Made by a program: the position numbers and the translations under genes. A stretch of DNA of 32,781 nt from the NCBI GenBank assembly GCA_028292195.1, contig JAQGMU010000181.1, positions 1-32,781 on the forward strand, read 5' to 3'. The stretch is from Ramlibacter sp. (GTDB taxonomy: Bacteria > Pseudomonadota > Gammaproteobacteria > Burkholderiales > Burkholderiaceae_C). The notes beneath the pieces are model-generated. The model saw only the letters and a program-made list of their open reading frames with translations. It was not told the DNA's origin and made no database searches. Positions 25,968 through 32,781 of this stretch are shown here, in pieces (positions within the stretch are counted from its first letter, which is position 1; each line of letters starts with the position of its first letter).

Positions 25968-26689
25968 ACCATCCCCCCGTTCACCGAGATCACCTGGCGC
26001 GTGATGTACGCCGCCTCTTCGCCCATCAGGAAGGCGACCAGCCCGGCCACCTCCTGCGCGCGGCCCAGCCGCTTCATCGGGATCATCTTCAGCGCTTCGT
26101 CGCGAACTTCCGCCGGCAGCATGTCGGTGTCGATCAGGCCCGGGGCCACGCAGTTGACGGTGATGCTGCGCCTGGCCAGCTCGATCGCCAGCGCCTTGGT
26201 CGCGCCCATGATGCCTGCCTTGGCGGCGCTGTAGTTGGTCTGGCCGCGGTTGCCGACCAGCCCGGAGACCGAGGCGATGGTGACGATGCGGCCCGGCTTG
26301 CGGCGCTGGATCATCGGCATGGTCAGCGGGTGCAGCACGTTGTAGAAGGCGTCGAGATTGGTATGCACGACGCCGTCCCACTCTTCCGCCGTCATCGCAG
26401 GGAAGGCGTTGTCGCGCGCCAGGCCGGCGTTGCACACCACGCCGTAGTAGGCGCCGTGTTCGGCGATGTCGGCTTCCAGCGTGGCACGGCAGGCGGCGCG
26501 GTCGGCCACGTCGAACTGCAGCACGCGCGCCGCGCGCCCCAGCGCCTGGATGCGCGCGGCGACGGCGTCGGCCTTGGCGCGGCTGGCGCGGCAATGCACC
26601 ACGATGTCGTAGCCGGCGGCGGCGAGGCGCAGTGCCACCGCTTCGCCGATGCCGCTGCTGGAGCCCGTGACGAGGACCGTTTCGCTCAT
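25964..26689 (-). CDS. apeQ: 3-oxoacyl-ACP reductase (FabG-like) of the aryl polyene cluster
   Basis: A 241-residue short-chain dehydrogenase. It reduces the beta-keto group after each condensation, using NADPH. TGSSSGIG (8-15) is the cofactor glycine motif and NAG (87-89) supports the central sheet. The catalytic tetrad is Asn111, Ser140, Tyr153 and Lys157 (NYSAAKAGI). The C-terminal ITRQVISVNGGMV is typical of FabG. The ATG at 26689 overlaps the dehydratase stop (ATGA). It lies between the hotdog dehydratase and the second ketosynthase, as in characterised aryl polyene loci, where the matching enzyme is ApeQ. Confidence 0.92.
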   Translation of the reverse strand: MSETVLVTGSSSGIGEAVALRLAAAGYDIVVHCRASRAKADAVAARIQALGRAARVLQFDVADRAACRATLEADIAEHGAYYGVVCNAGLARDNAFPAMTAEEWDGVVHTNLDAFYNVLHPLTMPMIQRRKPGRIVTIASVSGLVGNRGQTNYSAAKAGIMGATKALAIELARRSITVNCVAPGLIDTDMLPAEVRDEALKMIPMKRLGRAQEVAGLVAFLMGEEAAYITRQVISVNGGMV

Positions 26690-27153
26690 GCCGGCGTCCC
26701 GCCCTGCAGGATCGTCGAGCCTTCCGGCGGGTCCAGCACGGCGATGCGCGCGACAGCCACCTCCTGGCCGTCCATTTCGATGCGGCAGTCGAACTGGCCG
26801 AGGCCATTGGCGCCCATCAGCTCGCAGCGCACTTCGATCCGCAGCCGGGCGCCGCTGGGAAAGCCGTCGCACTTCGCCTCGAAACGGCGGCTTCCCAGCA
26901 GCAGGCCGGCGCGCGGCGGGCCGCCCTGGCTGCGGGCGCGGCTGCCGGCCCAGGCCGCCACCGCCTGCGCCATGTACTCGATGGCGATCCACGATGGCAC
27001 CCGGCCATCGCGCACGAACAGGCCGTCGAACGGCACGTCCACCTCGGCCACCACGTGCTCGTCGTCCACTTCCAGCACGCGGTCGATCAGCCGCATCGCG
27101 CCGCGGTGCGGGATGTAGCTCTCGATGCGGCCCGTTGCTCCGAATTTCTCCAT
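26686..27153 (-). CDS. apeP: Hotdog 3-hydroxyacyl-ACP dehydratase (COG4706-like)
   Basis: A 155-residue single hotdog domain resembling the dehydratase-like family found in aryl polyene and related loci. Recognisable parts are YIPHRGAMRLIDRV (13-26) and VPSWIAIEYMAQAVAAWAG (52-70), with Glu59 at the position of the FabZ acid. The FabZ catalytic histidine (in GHFP, 14 residues before that acid) is Leu45 here (FDGLFV), so it does not match a self-sufficient FabZ active site. His16 of PHR is kept. It may act with a partner dehydratase (ApeI in known loci) that is not in the window. The start ATG is one base after the upstream ketosynthase stop. Confidence 0.85.
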   Translation of the reverse strand: MEKFGATGRIESYIPHRGAMRLIDRVLEVDDEHVVAEVDVPFDGLFVRDGRVPSWIAIEYMAQAVAAWAGSRARSQGGPPRAGLLLGSRRFEAKCDGFPSGARLRIEVRCELMGANGLGQFDCRIEMDGQEVAVARIAVLDPPEGSTILQGGTPA

Positions 27154-27154
27154 G

Positions 27155-28333
27155 TCACTCGCTCGCCAGCACCAGGCAGGCATTGCTGCCGCCGAATGCA
27201 AAGGAATTGCTCAGGACGTGGCGCGGCGCCCGTCCCAGGGTTTCGCCCGCCGCCGCCACCCGCACCGGGGCCAGCGCCGGATCGCGGACGCCGTCCCACC
27301 AGTGCGGCGGCAAGCGGCCGGCCGGATTGTCCACCAGCGTGTGCCAGCACACCGCCGCCTCCACGGCACCGGCCGCCGCGAGTGTATGGCCGGTGAGCGG
27401 CTTGGTGGAACTGACCGGCACGTCCGTGCCCAGCAGCTGCGCCACGGCCAGGCTTTCCATCGCGTCGTTCTGCGGCGTCGCCGTGCCGTGCAGGTTCACG
27501 TATTCGATCGCATCCGGCTGCAGCTGCGCGCGCGCCAGCGCCTGCCGCATCGCGTCCAGTGCGCCGCGGCCGCCAGGCTCGGGCGCCGACATGTGGTGGG
27601 CGTCGCTGCTCTCGCCCCAGCCGGCGAGCCGCACCGGCCCGGCTTCGCGGCCGACCAGGAACAGGCCGGCGCCTTCGCCGATGTTGATGCCCTGGCGGTG
27701 CAGCGACAGCGGGTTGCAGCGTGCCGCGCTGACCGACTCCAGCGCGCTGAAGCCGGCGATGGTGAAGCTGCTGAGCGCGTCGACGCCGCCGGCCACCACC
27801 GCGTCGGCGATGCCGGCTTTCAGCAGCCGCGCCGCCGCCGCCAGCGCCTTGGCGCCGGAGGAGCAGGCGGTAGAAATCGAATAGGCCGGCCCGCTCACGC
27901 CCAGCTCGCGCGCCAGGAAGGCGGAGGCGTTGCCCATTTCCTGCTGCGCGTAGTCGTAGGCCACCGGCCAGTCGCCCTGTTCGCGGAACTGGCGCGCGGC
28001 GGCGACGCCTTCCTGCAGGCCGGCCGCGCTGACGCCGAGCACGACCGCGATGCGCTGCGGACCGAAGCGGGCGATGGCGGCATCGAGCGCGGGCCGCAGG
28101 TCGGCCAGCACCGCCGCCAGCAACGCGTTGGTGCGGCTGCGGAAAGCGACGGGATGCTGCTCCAGCGCGGGCAACTCCTGCTCCACCCGGCCCAGGTGCA
28201 GCACCCGGCCCGGTGTGTACTGGTCGGTCGGCGCCACGCCGCCGGGCTGGCGGGCGAACAGCACTTCGCGCGCGGCGTCACCGCGGCCCAGCGCGCTGAT
28301 CCAGGCCATGTGTTGCAGGTAGACGGCGCTCAT
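27155..28333 (-). CDS. apeO: Beta-ketoacyl-ACP synthase of the aryl polyene cluster
   Basis: A 392-residue condensing enzyme, more divergent at the N-terminus than the FabF-like partner (no VVVTGVG opening; begins SAVYLQHMAWISALG). The active site is complete: Cys157 (STACSSGAKAL), His282 (NLHGTATPQND), Lys311 and His316 (TKPLTGHTLAAAGA). It is therefore a catalytic synthase and not the inactive chain-length factor. By operon order it corresponds to ApeO, which elongates the polyene chain together with the chain-length-factor subunit ApeC (family knowledge; assignment by order is inference). The ATG overlaps the DUF3261 stop (ATGA). Confidence 0.88.
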   Translation of the reverse strand: MSAVYLQHMAWISALGRGDAAREVLFARQPGGVAPTDQYTPGRVLHLGRVEQELPALEQHPVAFRSRTNALLAAVLADLRPALDAAIARFGPQRIAVVLGVSAAGLQEGVAAARQFREQGDWPVAYDYAQQEMGNASAFLARELGVSGPAYSISTACSSGAKALAAAARLLKAGIADAVVAGGVDALSSFTIAGFSALESVSAARCNPLSLHRQGINIGEGAGLFLVGREAGPVRLAGWGESSDAHHMSAPEPGGRGALDAMRQALARAQLQPDAIEYVNLHGTATPQNDAMESLAVAQLLGTDVPVSSTKPLTGHTLAAAGAVEAAVCWHTLVDNPAGRLPPHWWDGVRDPALAPVRVAAAGETLGRAPRHVLSNSFAFGGSNACLVLASE

Positions 28334-28872
28334 TTCTGGCCCGGCCAGGCATCGAGCCGCAAACGATAGCCCGCGGCAAGGTTGTCGAGTTCGGCGGTGC
28401 CCGGCGCCGGGTACTGCACGCGGATCATGGTGGCATCGCGGAAGCGGACGACGCGCGCCGTGCCTTCGGCCTCGACGCTCCAGCCGGCGGGCAACGCGGT
28501 GCGGATCGCCGCCAGCGGCCAGTGCACCAGTTGCAGGTCGCTCAGCACGCGGGCGCCGGTGACGCTGTCCGGCCAGCCCTTGGCGCGGCTTTCGTTCAGC
28601 GTGCGGCCGTCCCAGTCGAGCCGGGCCACGGTCTGGCCGAAGTCCATCACGGCCATCCGCACCGCGTCGGCATCGACTTCGATCGCCACGTCCATCTGCT
28701 GCGCGCGGCCATGCGCGCTGACCGTCATGCGCTGCTGCAAGGCGAGTACGCGGCCCAGCGAAGCCGGGCTCAGGCGCAGCGTGAGCTCGCTGTCCGCCAT
28801 CGGGCGCGGCGCCGCGCAGGCGGCGAGCAGCAGGGCCAGCAGCGGCAGCCAGGCCCGCAGCGGGCGCGTCAT
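28330..28872 (-). CDS. DUF3261 lipoprotein
   Basis: A 180-residue predicted lipoprotein. A signal peptide with lipobox LAAC gives acylated Cys19. No aspartate follows the Cys, so outer-membrane sorting by Lol is expected. The mature part has the DUF3261 pattern of beta-strand-rich segments, such as VRMAVMDFGQTVARLDWDG, LVHWPLAAI and YRLRLDAW. Function is unknown. DUF3261 lipoproteins occur beside the MMPL exporter and LolA-like carrier in aryl polyene clusters (position of ApeN), suggesting help in placing the pigment-lipid in the outer membrane. The start overlaps the exporter's stop by four bases. Confidence 0.86.
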   Translation of the reverse strand: MTRPLRAWLPLLALLLAACAAPRPMADSELTLRLSPASLGRVLALQQRMTVSAHGRAQQMDVAIEVDADAVRMAVMDFGQTVARLDWDGRTLNESRAKGWPDSVTGARVLSDLQLVHWPLAAIRTALPAGWSVEAEGTARVVRFRDATMIRVQYPAPGTAELDNLAAGYRLRLDAWPGQK

Positions 28873-31241
28873 GCGGCGGGCTCCGGCGCCGGCCGGCGCA
28901 GGCAGGGAGAGCCCAGCCAGACCACGGCCACGCCCACCATCAGCGTCAAGCCGAAGGCATGCAGCGCCGGCGTCGACGACAGCGCCAGCAACCCGAACGA
29001 CAGCCAGGTGCTGGCCGCGCCGAGCACCACCGCCAGCCAGGCGGCGCCGTCGCCATCGTGCTCCAGCAGGAAGATGCCGTAGTCGACGCCTATCCCCAGC
29101 AGCAGCAGCAAGGCCAGGATGTTCGACAGCTGGAAGGGCTCGCCCAGCCAGCCCTGCACCGCCACCGCTGCCACGCTGGCGACCACCGTCGGCAGCCAGG
29201 CGCGCCAGGCGGCGCGGCGGAAGCGCGCCCACAAGGCGGCCAGCACCAGCAGGTGGCCGGCCACCAGCAGCGCGCTCATAGCCCAGCGATAGCGACCGAG
29301 CAGCGACGAGACCTCGCCGGCGCGGTCGACCCAGCGCACGCCCTCCAGGCCGGCGGCAGCGCCTTCCAGTTGCGGCAGCAGTTCAGCGCCGTGCAGGCCG
29401 TGCAGCATCACCACCGTGAGGTACTGGCCTTCCGAGGGGCCGAGCCAGAGCGCGCGGGCGGCGGCGGACGCCGGATGCGCCAGCCAGAGCTCCGGCGTCA
29501 GCGCTGCGCCGTCAGCCGCCGCGGGCCGCACCAGCCGCTCGCCCAGGGCGGCGTTGACGCCGGCCAGCACCTCGGTCTCGACCCGGGCGGTAAGGCGCGC
29601 ATCGGCTTGCTGCCGGCGCAGCGACGGCACCCAGTCGGAGACTGCGGCGTAGCCGCTGATCGCGCCGCGCGCCACCAGCGCGGCTAGCCGCTCCTTCAAG
29701 GCTTCTTCGCGCTCCAGCACCTCCTGCGGATTGACGCCGCGCACCAGGAAGAACTGGGCCACGCTCGGCGATCCGAGCAGGCGCCCGGCCGCCACCTGGG
29801 CCTGCTGCAGCGCCACCGGCGAACCCTGCCAGTGGCGCAGGTCGTCGCTGGCGTGCAGGCGGGCCACGCCGACGGCGGACAGCAGCGCCGCGATGCCCAG
29901 GGCGATCCAGGTCCGGCGATTGGCGCGCCAGCGCGGCCAGCGCGCCAGGCTGGCGCGGATCGTCGCGGCAAAGCGCGAGTCGCGCGGTGCATGCCGATCG
30001 AGCAGCGGGAACCAGCAGACGGCAGTGAGGAAGGCCGCAACCAGGCCGGCGGCGGAGAACACCGCCATCTGCCGCAGGCCGGGGAAGGGCGCGAGGCCCA
30101 GCGCCAGGTAGGCCAGCACGCTGGTGGCCAGCGCCAGCAGCAGGCCGGGCAGCAGGCTGCGCATCAGGCTGCGCGGCCGCGCCCAGGGCCGGCCCTGGCG
30201 CGAAGCGAAGTAGTGGATGCCATAGTCCTCGGCCACGCCGACCAGGCTGGCGCCGAACACCAGCGTCAGCAGGTGCACGTTGCCGTAGACCCAGGCCGTG
30301 ACGGAGATGGCCGCCGCCACGCCGACGGCGAGCGACAGCCCAGTCAGCAGGATCGGCGTCCAGCGCCGGAACGCCAGCCACGCCAGCAGCAGCACCGCCG
30401 CCAGCGAGCCCCAGCCGATGGTGTTGATCTCGCCGCTGGCCTGCACCGCGGCCGCTTCCGCATGCAGCGGCAGGCCGGCGGCCAGCATGCGCACGCCCGG
30501 CGCCGCGACCTGGGCGGCGCGCAAGGCGCTGTCCAGCGCCGGCTGGTAGACCGCGTTGCCGTTCATGGCGAAGGGTGCGCCGGTGATCTCGTAGCCCAGC
30601 ACCACCCAGTCCATGTTCTCGCCACGCACCCACAGCTCGCCATCGCGCGGGCGGGCCCGGCTCTGGGCCGCACGCGCCTGCAGCCAGTCGGGCCAAAGGC
30701 CCAGAGGGTCGCTGGCGAAATCGGCCAGCCGGCCACCGGCGCCGGGCTGGTGCAGCAGGGCCAGCGCGCGTTGCACCTGCTGCGTCGACGTGCCCTGCTG
30801 GAGCTGCTGGCGCTGCGCCGGCGTCAGCAGCCGGTCGCGCCAGGGCGCGTAGAACTGCAGCACGGCGTCGATTGCCTGGCCGCTGGCGTGGTCCTGCGCC
30901 TGCATCGGAGCATTCGAATGCGCGAGCGCGAGCCGCCATTGTTCCGCCGCCCGCTTCGCATCGGTCCAGTCGGGGGCGCCTAGCAGCACGACGACCTGGC
31001 GCGACACGCCTGAAGCCAGCAGCTTGCTGGCGCGGCCCACTTCGGGCGCCTGCTCGGACGCCGGCAGCAAGGCCAGCACGTCGGTGTCGACCCGACCGGC
31101 GCGCCAGAACTGGAACTGGTGCACCACGACCACCAGCACGAAGGCCAGCCAGAGCAGGGCCGCCAGCCGCCAGGGCTGGGCGGGCGCGGCCGGCAGGTGG
31201 GTCAGTTCCTCCGCTGAGGCGAGCAGGCCGGGATCACTCAA
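28869..31241 (-). CDS. MMPL/RND-family exporter of the aryl polyene cluster
   Basis: A 790-residue RND-type membrane protein with two repeats, each of one span, a large periplasmic loop and about five spans. The paired motifs VAEDYGIHYFASR (near residue 338) and GIGVDYGIFLLEHD (near residue 720) carry the intramembrane aspartates that use the proton gradient. It probably extracts the aryl-polyene lipid from the inner membrane for hand-over to the LolA-like carrier. The start is TTG at 31241: AGGAGG lies six bases before it, and no ATG or GTG is better placed. The start overlaps the LolA-like stop by eight bases. It is the positional equivalent of ApeM. Confidence 0.9.
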   Translation of the reverse strand: MSDPGLLASAEELTHLPAAPAQPWRLAALLWLAFVLVVVVHQFQFWRAGRVDTDVLALLPASEQAPEVGRASKLLASGVSRQVVVLLGAPDWTDAKRAAEQWRLALAHSNAPMQAQDHASGQAIDAVLQFYAPWRDRLLTPAQRQQLQQGTSTQQVQRALALLHQPGAGGRLADFASDPLGLWPDWLQARAAQSRARPRDGELWVRGENMDWVVLGYEITGAPFAMNGNAVYQPALDSALRAAQVAAPGVRMLAAGLPLHAEAAAVQASGEINTIGWGSLAAVLLLAWLAFRRWTPILLTGLSLAVGVAAAISVTAWVYGNVHLLTLVFGASLVGVAEDYGIHYFASRQGRPWARPRSLMRSLLPGLLLALATSVLAYLALGLAPFPGLRQMAVFSAAGLVAAFLTAVCWFPLLDRHAPRDSRFAATIRASLARWPRWRANRRTWIALGIAALLSAVGVARLHASDDLRHWQGSPVALQQAQVAAGRLLGSPSVAQFFLVRGVNPQEVLEREEALKERLAALVARGAISGYAAVSDWVPSLRRQQADARLTARVETEVLAGVNAALGERLVRPAAADGAALTPELWLAHPASAAARALWLGPSEGQYLTVVMLHGLHGAELLPQLEGAAAGLEGVRWVDRAGEVSSLLGRYRWAMSALLVAGHLLVLAALWARFRRAAWRAWLPTVVASVAAVAVQGWLGEPFQLSNILALLLLLGIGVDYGIFLLEHDGDGAAWLAVVLGAASTWLSFGLLALSSTPALHAFGLTLMVGVAVVWLGSPCLRRPAPEPAA

Positions 31242-31857
31242 ACCGGGCCTCCTCGTCGGCGCTCAGCGTCGCGGAGGTGCTGTGGCGGGCCATGCGGATC
31301 TGGGTCTGGTCGCCGCTGCCTTCCTGCAGGCGCACGCCGCGCAGGAAGCGTTCGCCCTCGAGCTCGACCCGCTGCACCCAGCGGGCCAGCGCGGCGTCCC
31401 GCGGCAGCAGTTGCAGGCGCCAGCCCTCGCGGCCGACCAGTTCGCCTTCGATCTGGAACCGCTGGGCGAGTGCCGTCAGGTCGGCGGCCATCACGCCGAA
31501 CAGCGTCTCGCTGATCGCGCGCACCGCCGGTTCCTCGCTGGCGCTCAGGCGCCGCGCGACGCTGCCATCGGCGCCGCGGGCCAGCACGCGGTCGCGCGTG
31601 ACCACCAGCGTCGAGGCGAACGGCTCCAGCGTGCGCCAGAGCACCCCGCGCTGGCGCGAGACCACGAATTCACCGGTGGACAGCAGCGGATTGCGAAAGC
31701 CCTTGACGGTCTTGCGCTGCTCGAAGGTGCCGCGCACCACCGGCTCGCTGGTGAGGCGCTGGCGCACGTCGCGCAGCAGGGGGGAAACGGGCTCGGAGGC
31801 GAAAGCGGGCAGGCCCGCAACACTCGCGGCCAACAGGAAAATGCGGCGCGAGCTCAC
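31234..31857 (-). CDS. LolA-like periplasmic carrier
   Basis: A 207-residue protein with a signal peptide cleaved near AFA/SEP (residue 20) and a LolA/LolB-type half-barrel domain. Visible family parts are VRGTFEQRKTVKGF, STGEFVVSRQRGVLWRT and LEPFASTLVVT. LolA-like proteins carry a lipid across the periplasm in a hydrophobic cavity. In aryl polyene loci this one is dedicated to the pigment-lipid and distinct from housekeeping LolA (position of ApeL). The GTG start overlaps the thioesterase stop (GTGA, 31854-31857). The C-terminus lacks the extra strand typical of true LolA, as far as can be judged by eye. Confidence 0.86.
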   Translation of the reverse strand: MSSRRIFLLAASVAGLPAFASEPVSPLLRDVRQRLTSEPVVRGTFEQRKTVKGFRNPLLSTGEFVVSRQRGVLWRTLEPFASTLVVTRDRVLARGADGSVARRLSASEEPAVRAISETLFGVMAADLTALAQRFQIEGELVGREGWRLQLLPRDAALARWVQRVELEGERFLRGVRLQEGSGDQTQIRMARHSTSATLSADEEARFE

Positions 31858-32270
31858 GGCTTCACCCCCAGCCGCTCCCACAGCACCGGCGGGCAGACGA
31901 ACTGCATCTCGCGCGTGGCCATGTCCACCGCCACCTGGATGGTCGATGCTTCCGTCAACTTGAGGCCGCTGGCCGTGTCGCGGATCAGGTACTCGATGCG
32001 CAGCCGGTTTTCCCATTCCGTGATCTCGGCGCGCACCGTGAGGCGCTGGCCCAGCTCCGCCGGCCGCACGTACTTCAGGCGCAGGTCGACGATGGGCCAG
32101 CCGTAGCCGGATTCGCGCATGCGCGGATAGTCGTAGTTGAACTTGCCCAGCAGCGCGGTGCGCGCGACCTCGAGGTACTTCACGTAGTGGCCGTGCCACA
32201 CGATTTCCATCGGGTCGATGTCGTAGAAGGCGGGCACCACCTCGACTTCGTGGCTCAGATCAATGCTCAT
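31854..32270 (-). CDS. 4HBT-type acyl-CoA/acyl-ACP thioesterase
   Basis: A 138-residue hotdog thioesterase. The signature YDIDPMEIVWHGHYVKYLE (16-34) carries Asp19 at the position of the catalytic aspartate of 4-hydroxybenzoyl-CoA thioesterase. It would hydrolyse an acyl thioester, most likely clearing stalled or mis-primed chains, or releasing the finished polyene acid (position of ApeK in known loci; exact role inferred). The ATG overlaps the acyltransferase stop (ATGA, 32267-32270). Length and motif are normal for YbgC/FadM-like enzymes. Confidence 0.9.
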   Translation of the reverse strand: MSIDLSHEVEVVPAFYDIDPMEIVWHGHYVKYLEVARTALLGKFNYDYPRMRESGYGWPIVDLRLKYVRPAELGQRLTVRAEITEWENRLRIEYLIRDTASGLKLTEASTIQVAVDMATREMQFVCPPVLWERLGVKP

Positions 32271-32781
32271 GCCCAGAACAGGAAGAAATTGAACCAGTCG
32301 TAGGGCGCGCGCACCAGCAGCGCTTCCAGCCGCTGCGCGAACAGCGCCGTCCATTGCTGCAGCGCCTGCTCGCGGCCGGCGCGCGGCAATTGCAGCCGTT
32401 CGGCCAGCAGCTCGAAGCGCACGACGTGGCCCGGGCCGGCGCGCACGCAACCGAGCAGCAGCAGCGGGCAGGCCAGCAGCGAAGCGAGTACGTAGGCGCC
32501 GACCGGAAAAGCCGCCGGCGCGCCGAGGAAGGGCGCGGTGGCGGTGCGGCCGCCGCCGACCGGGGTGCGGTCGCCGGCAATTGCCACGAATTCGCCAGCG
32601 CGCACCCGGCGCTCCAGTTCCACCGCGGTGGCGGCCGTGACCTCGGTCACCTGTAGCAGCTCGACCCGGCTGGCCGGGTTCAGGCGCCGCAGGATGGCGT
32701 TGAAGCGTTCGGCATGGCGCGTGTGCACCAGCACCGTGAGCCGCAGGCCGGGCAGGCGCGCGGCCAGGGCCTGGCACAGCT
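32267..32781 (-). CDS. LpxL/HtrB-like acyltransferase, C-terminal part
   Basis: Only the last ~171 residues are in the window; the frame is open through the right edge, so the start is outside. RVRAGEFVAIAGDRTPVGGGR and FLGAPAAFPVGAYVLASLLACPLLLL match the C-terminal half of lipid A late acyltransferases (the G-D-R and F-L-G-x-P-A-x-F-P-x-G blocks). It ends in APYDWFNFFLFWA, close to the usual end of the aryl-polyene versions. It probably attaches an acyl or polyene chain to the lipid anchor at the inner membrane. In many aryl polyene loci this domain is fused to a glycosyltransferase; the cut edge prevents checking that. Confidence 0.85.
   Translation of the reverse strand, partial: LCQALAARLPGLRLTVLVHTRHAERFNAILRRLNPASRVELLQVTEVTAATAVELERRVRAGEFVAIAGDRTPVGGGRTATAPFLGAPAAFPVGAYVLASLLACPLLLLGCVRAGPGHVVRFELLAERLQLPRAGREQALQQWTALFAQRLEALLVRAPYDWFNFFLFWA

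Overview
This window looks like chromosomal DNA from a very GC-rich betaproteobacterium, most likely Burkholderiales and probably Comamonadaceae-like (inference). The support is a tkt-gap operon, a short Bacillus-type speD, a very large NAD-dependent glutamate dehydrogenase, a sigma-54 type IV pilin and an aryl-polyene cluster. No rRNA, tRNA, CRISPR array or insertion sequence was recognised. Genes are densely packed and the longest gene-free stretch is under 200 bases.

Layout. Positions 1-139 hold a palindromic intergenic segment. 140-574 is a secreted four-EF-hand protein. 612-3668 (minus) is a transketolase-GAPDH operon. 3835-4919 (plus) is speD overlapping a MurU-like nucleotidyltransferase. 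4979-6937 is a membrane protein with an ankyrin-like domain. 6989-8386 is aminopeptidase P. 8516-9022 is a type IV pilin behind a textbook -24/-12 promoter, followed by a short crotonase-family enzyme.

9720-15563 (minus) is a compact five-gene module. In transcription order it encodes an SPFH/SHOCT protein, a double zinc-ribbon DUF4178 membrane protein, a tiny DUF350 membrane protein, a membrane-fused aminopropyltransferase, and a Tat-exported lipoprotein FAD amine oxidase. This combines parts of known envelope-stress scaffolds with polyamine-type chemistry and is the best candidate in the window for a poorly described system. rtcB (RNA ligase) is divergent from it. A near-symmetrical palindrome of about 140 bp with T-tracts on both sides separates rtcB from the convergent NAD-glutamate dehydrogenase (17051-21862). 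Then come a response regulator with C-terminal receiver domain, a small secreted protein and a SAM methyltransferase.

24103 to the right edge (minus) is the distal part of an aryl polyene (APE) pigment cluster. Reading with transcription: LpxL-like acyltransferase (cut by the edge), hotdog thioesterase, LolA-like carrier, MMPL exporter, DUF3261 lipoprotein, ketosynthase, COG4706-like hotdog dehydratase, ketoreductase, second ketosynthase, Sfp-type phosphopantetheinyl transferase. Nearly every junction is a 4-nt stop/start overlap. The aryl-starter, ACP, chain-length-factor and ligase genes should lie beyond the right edge.
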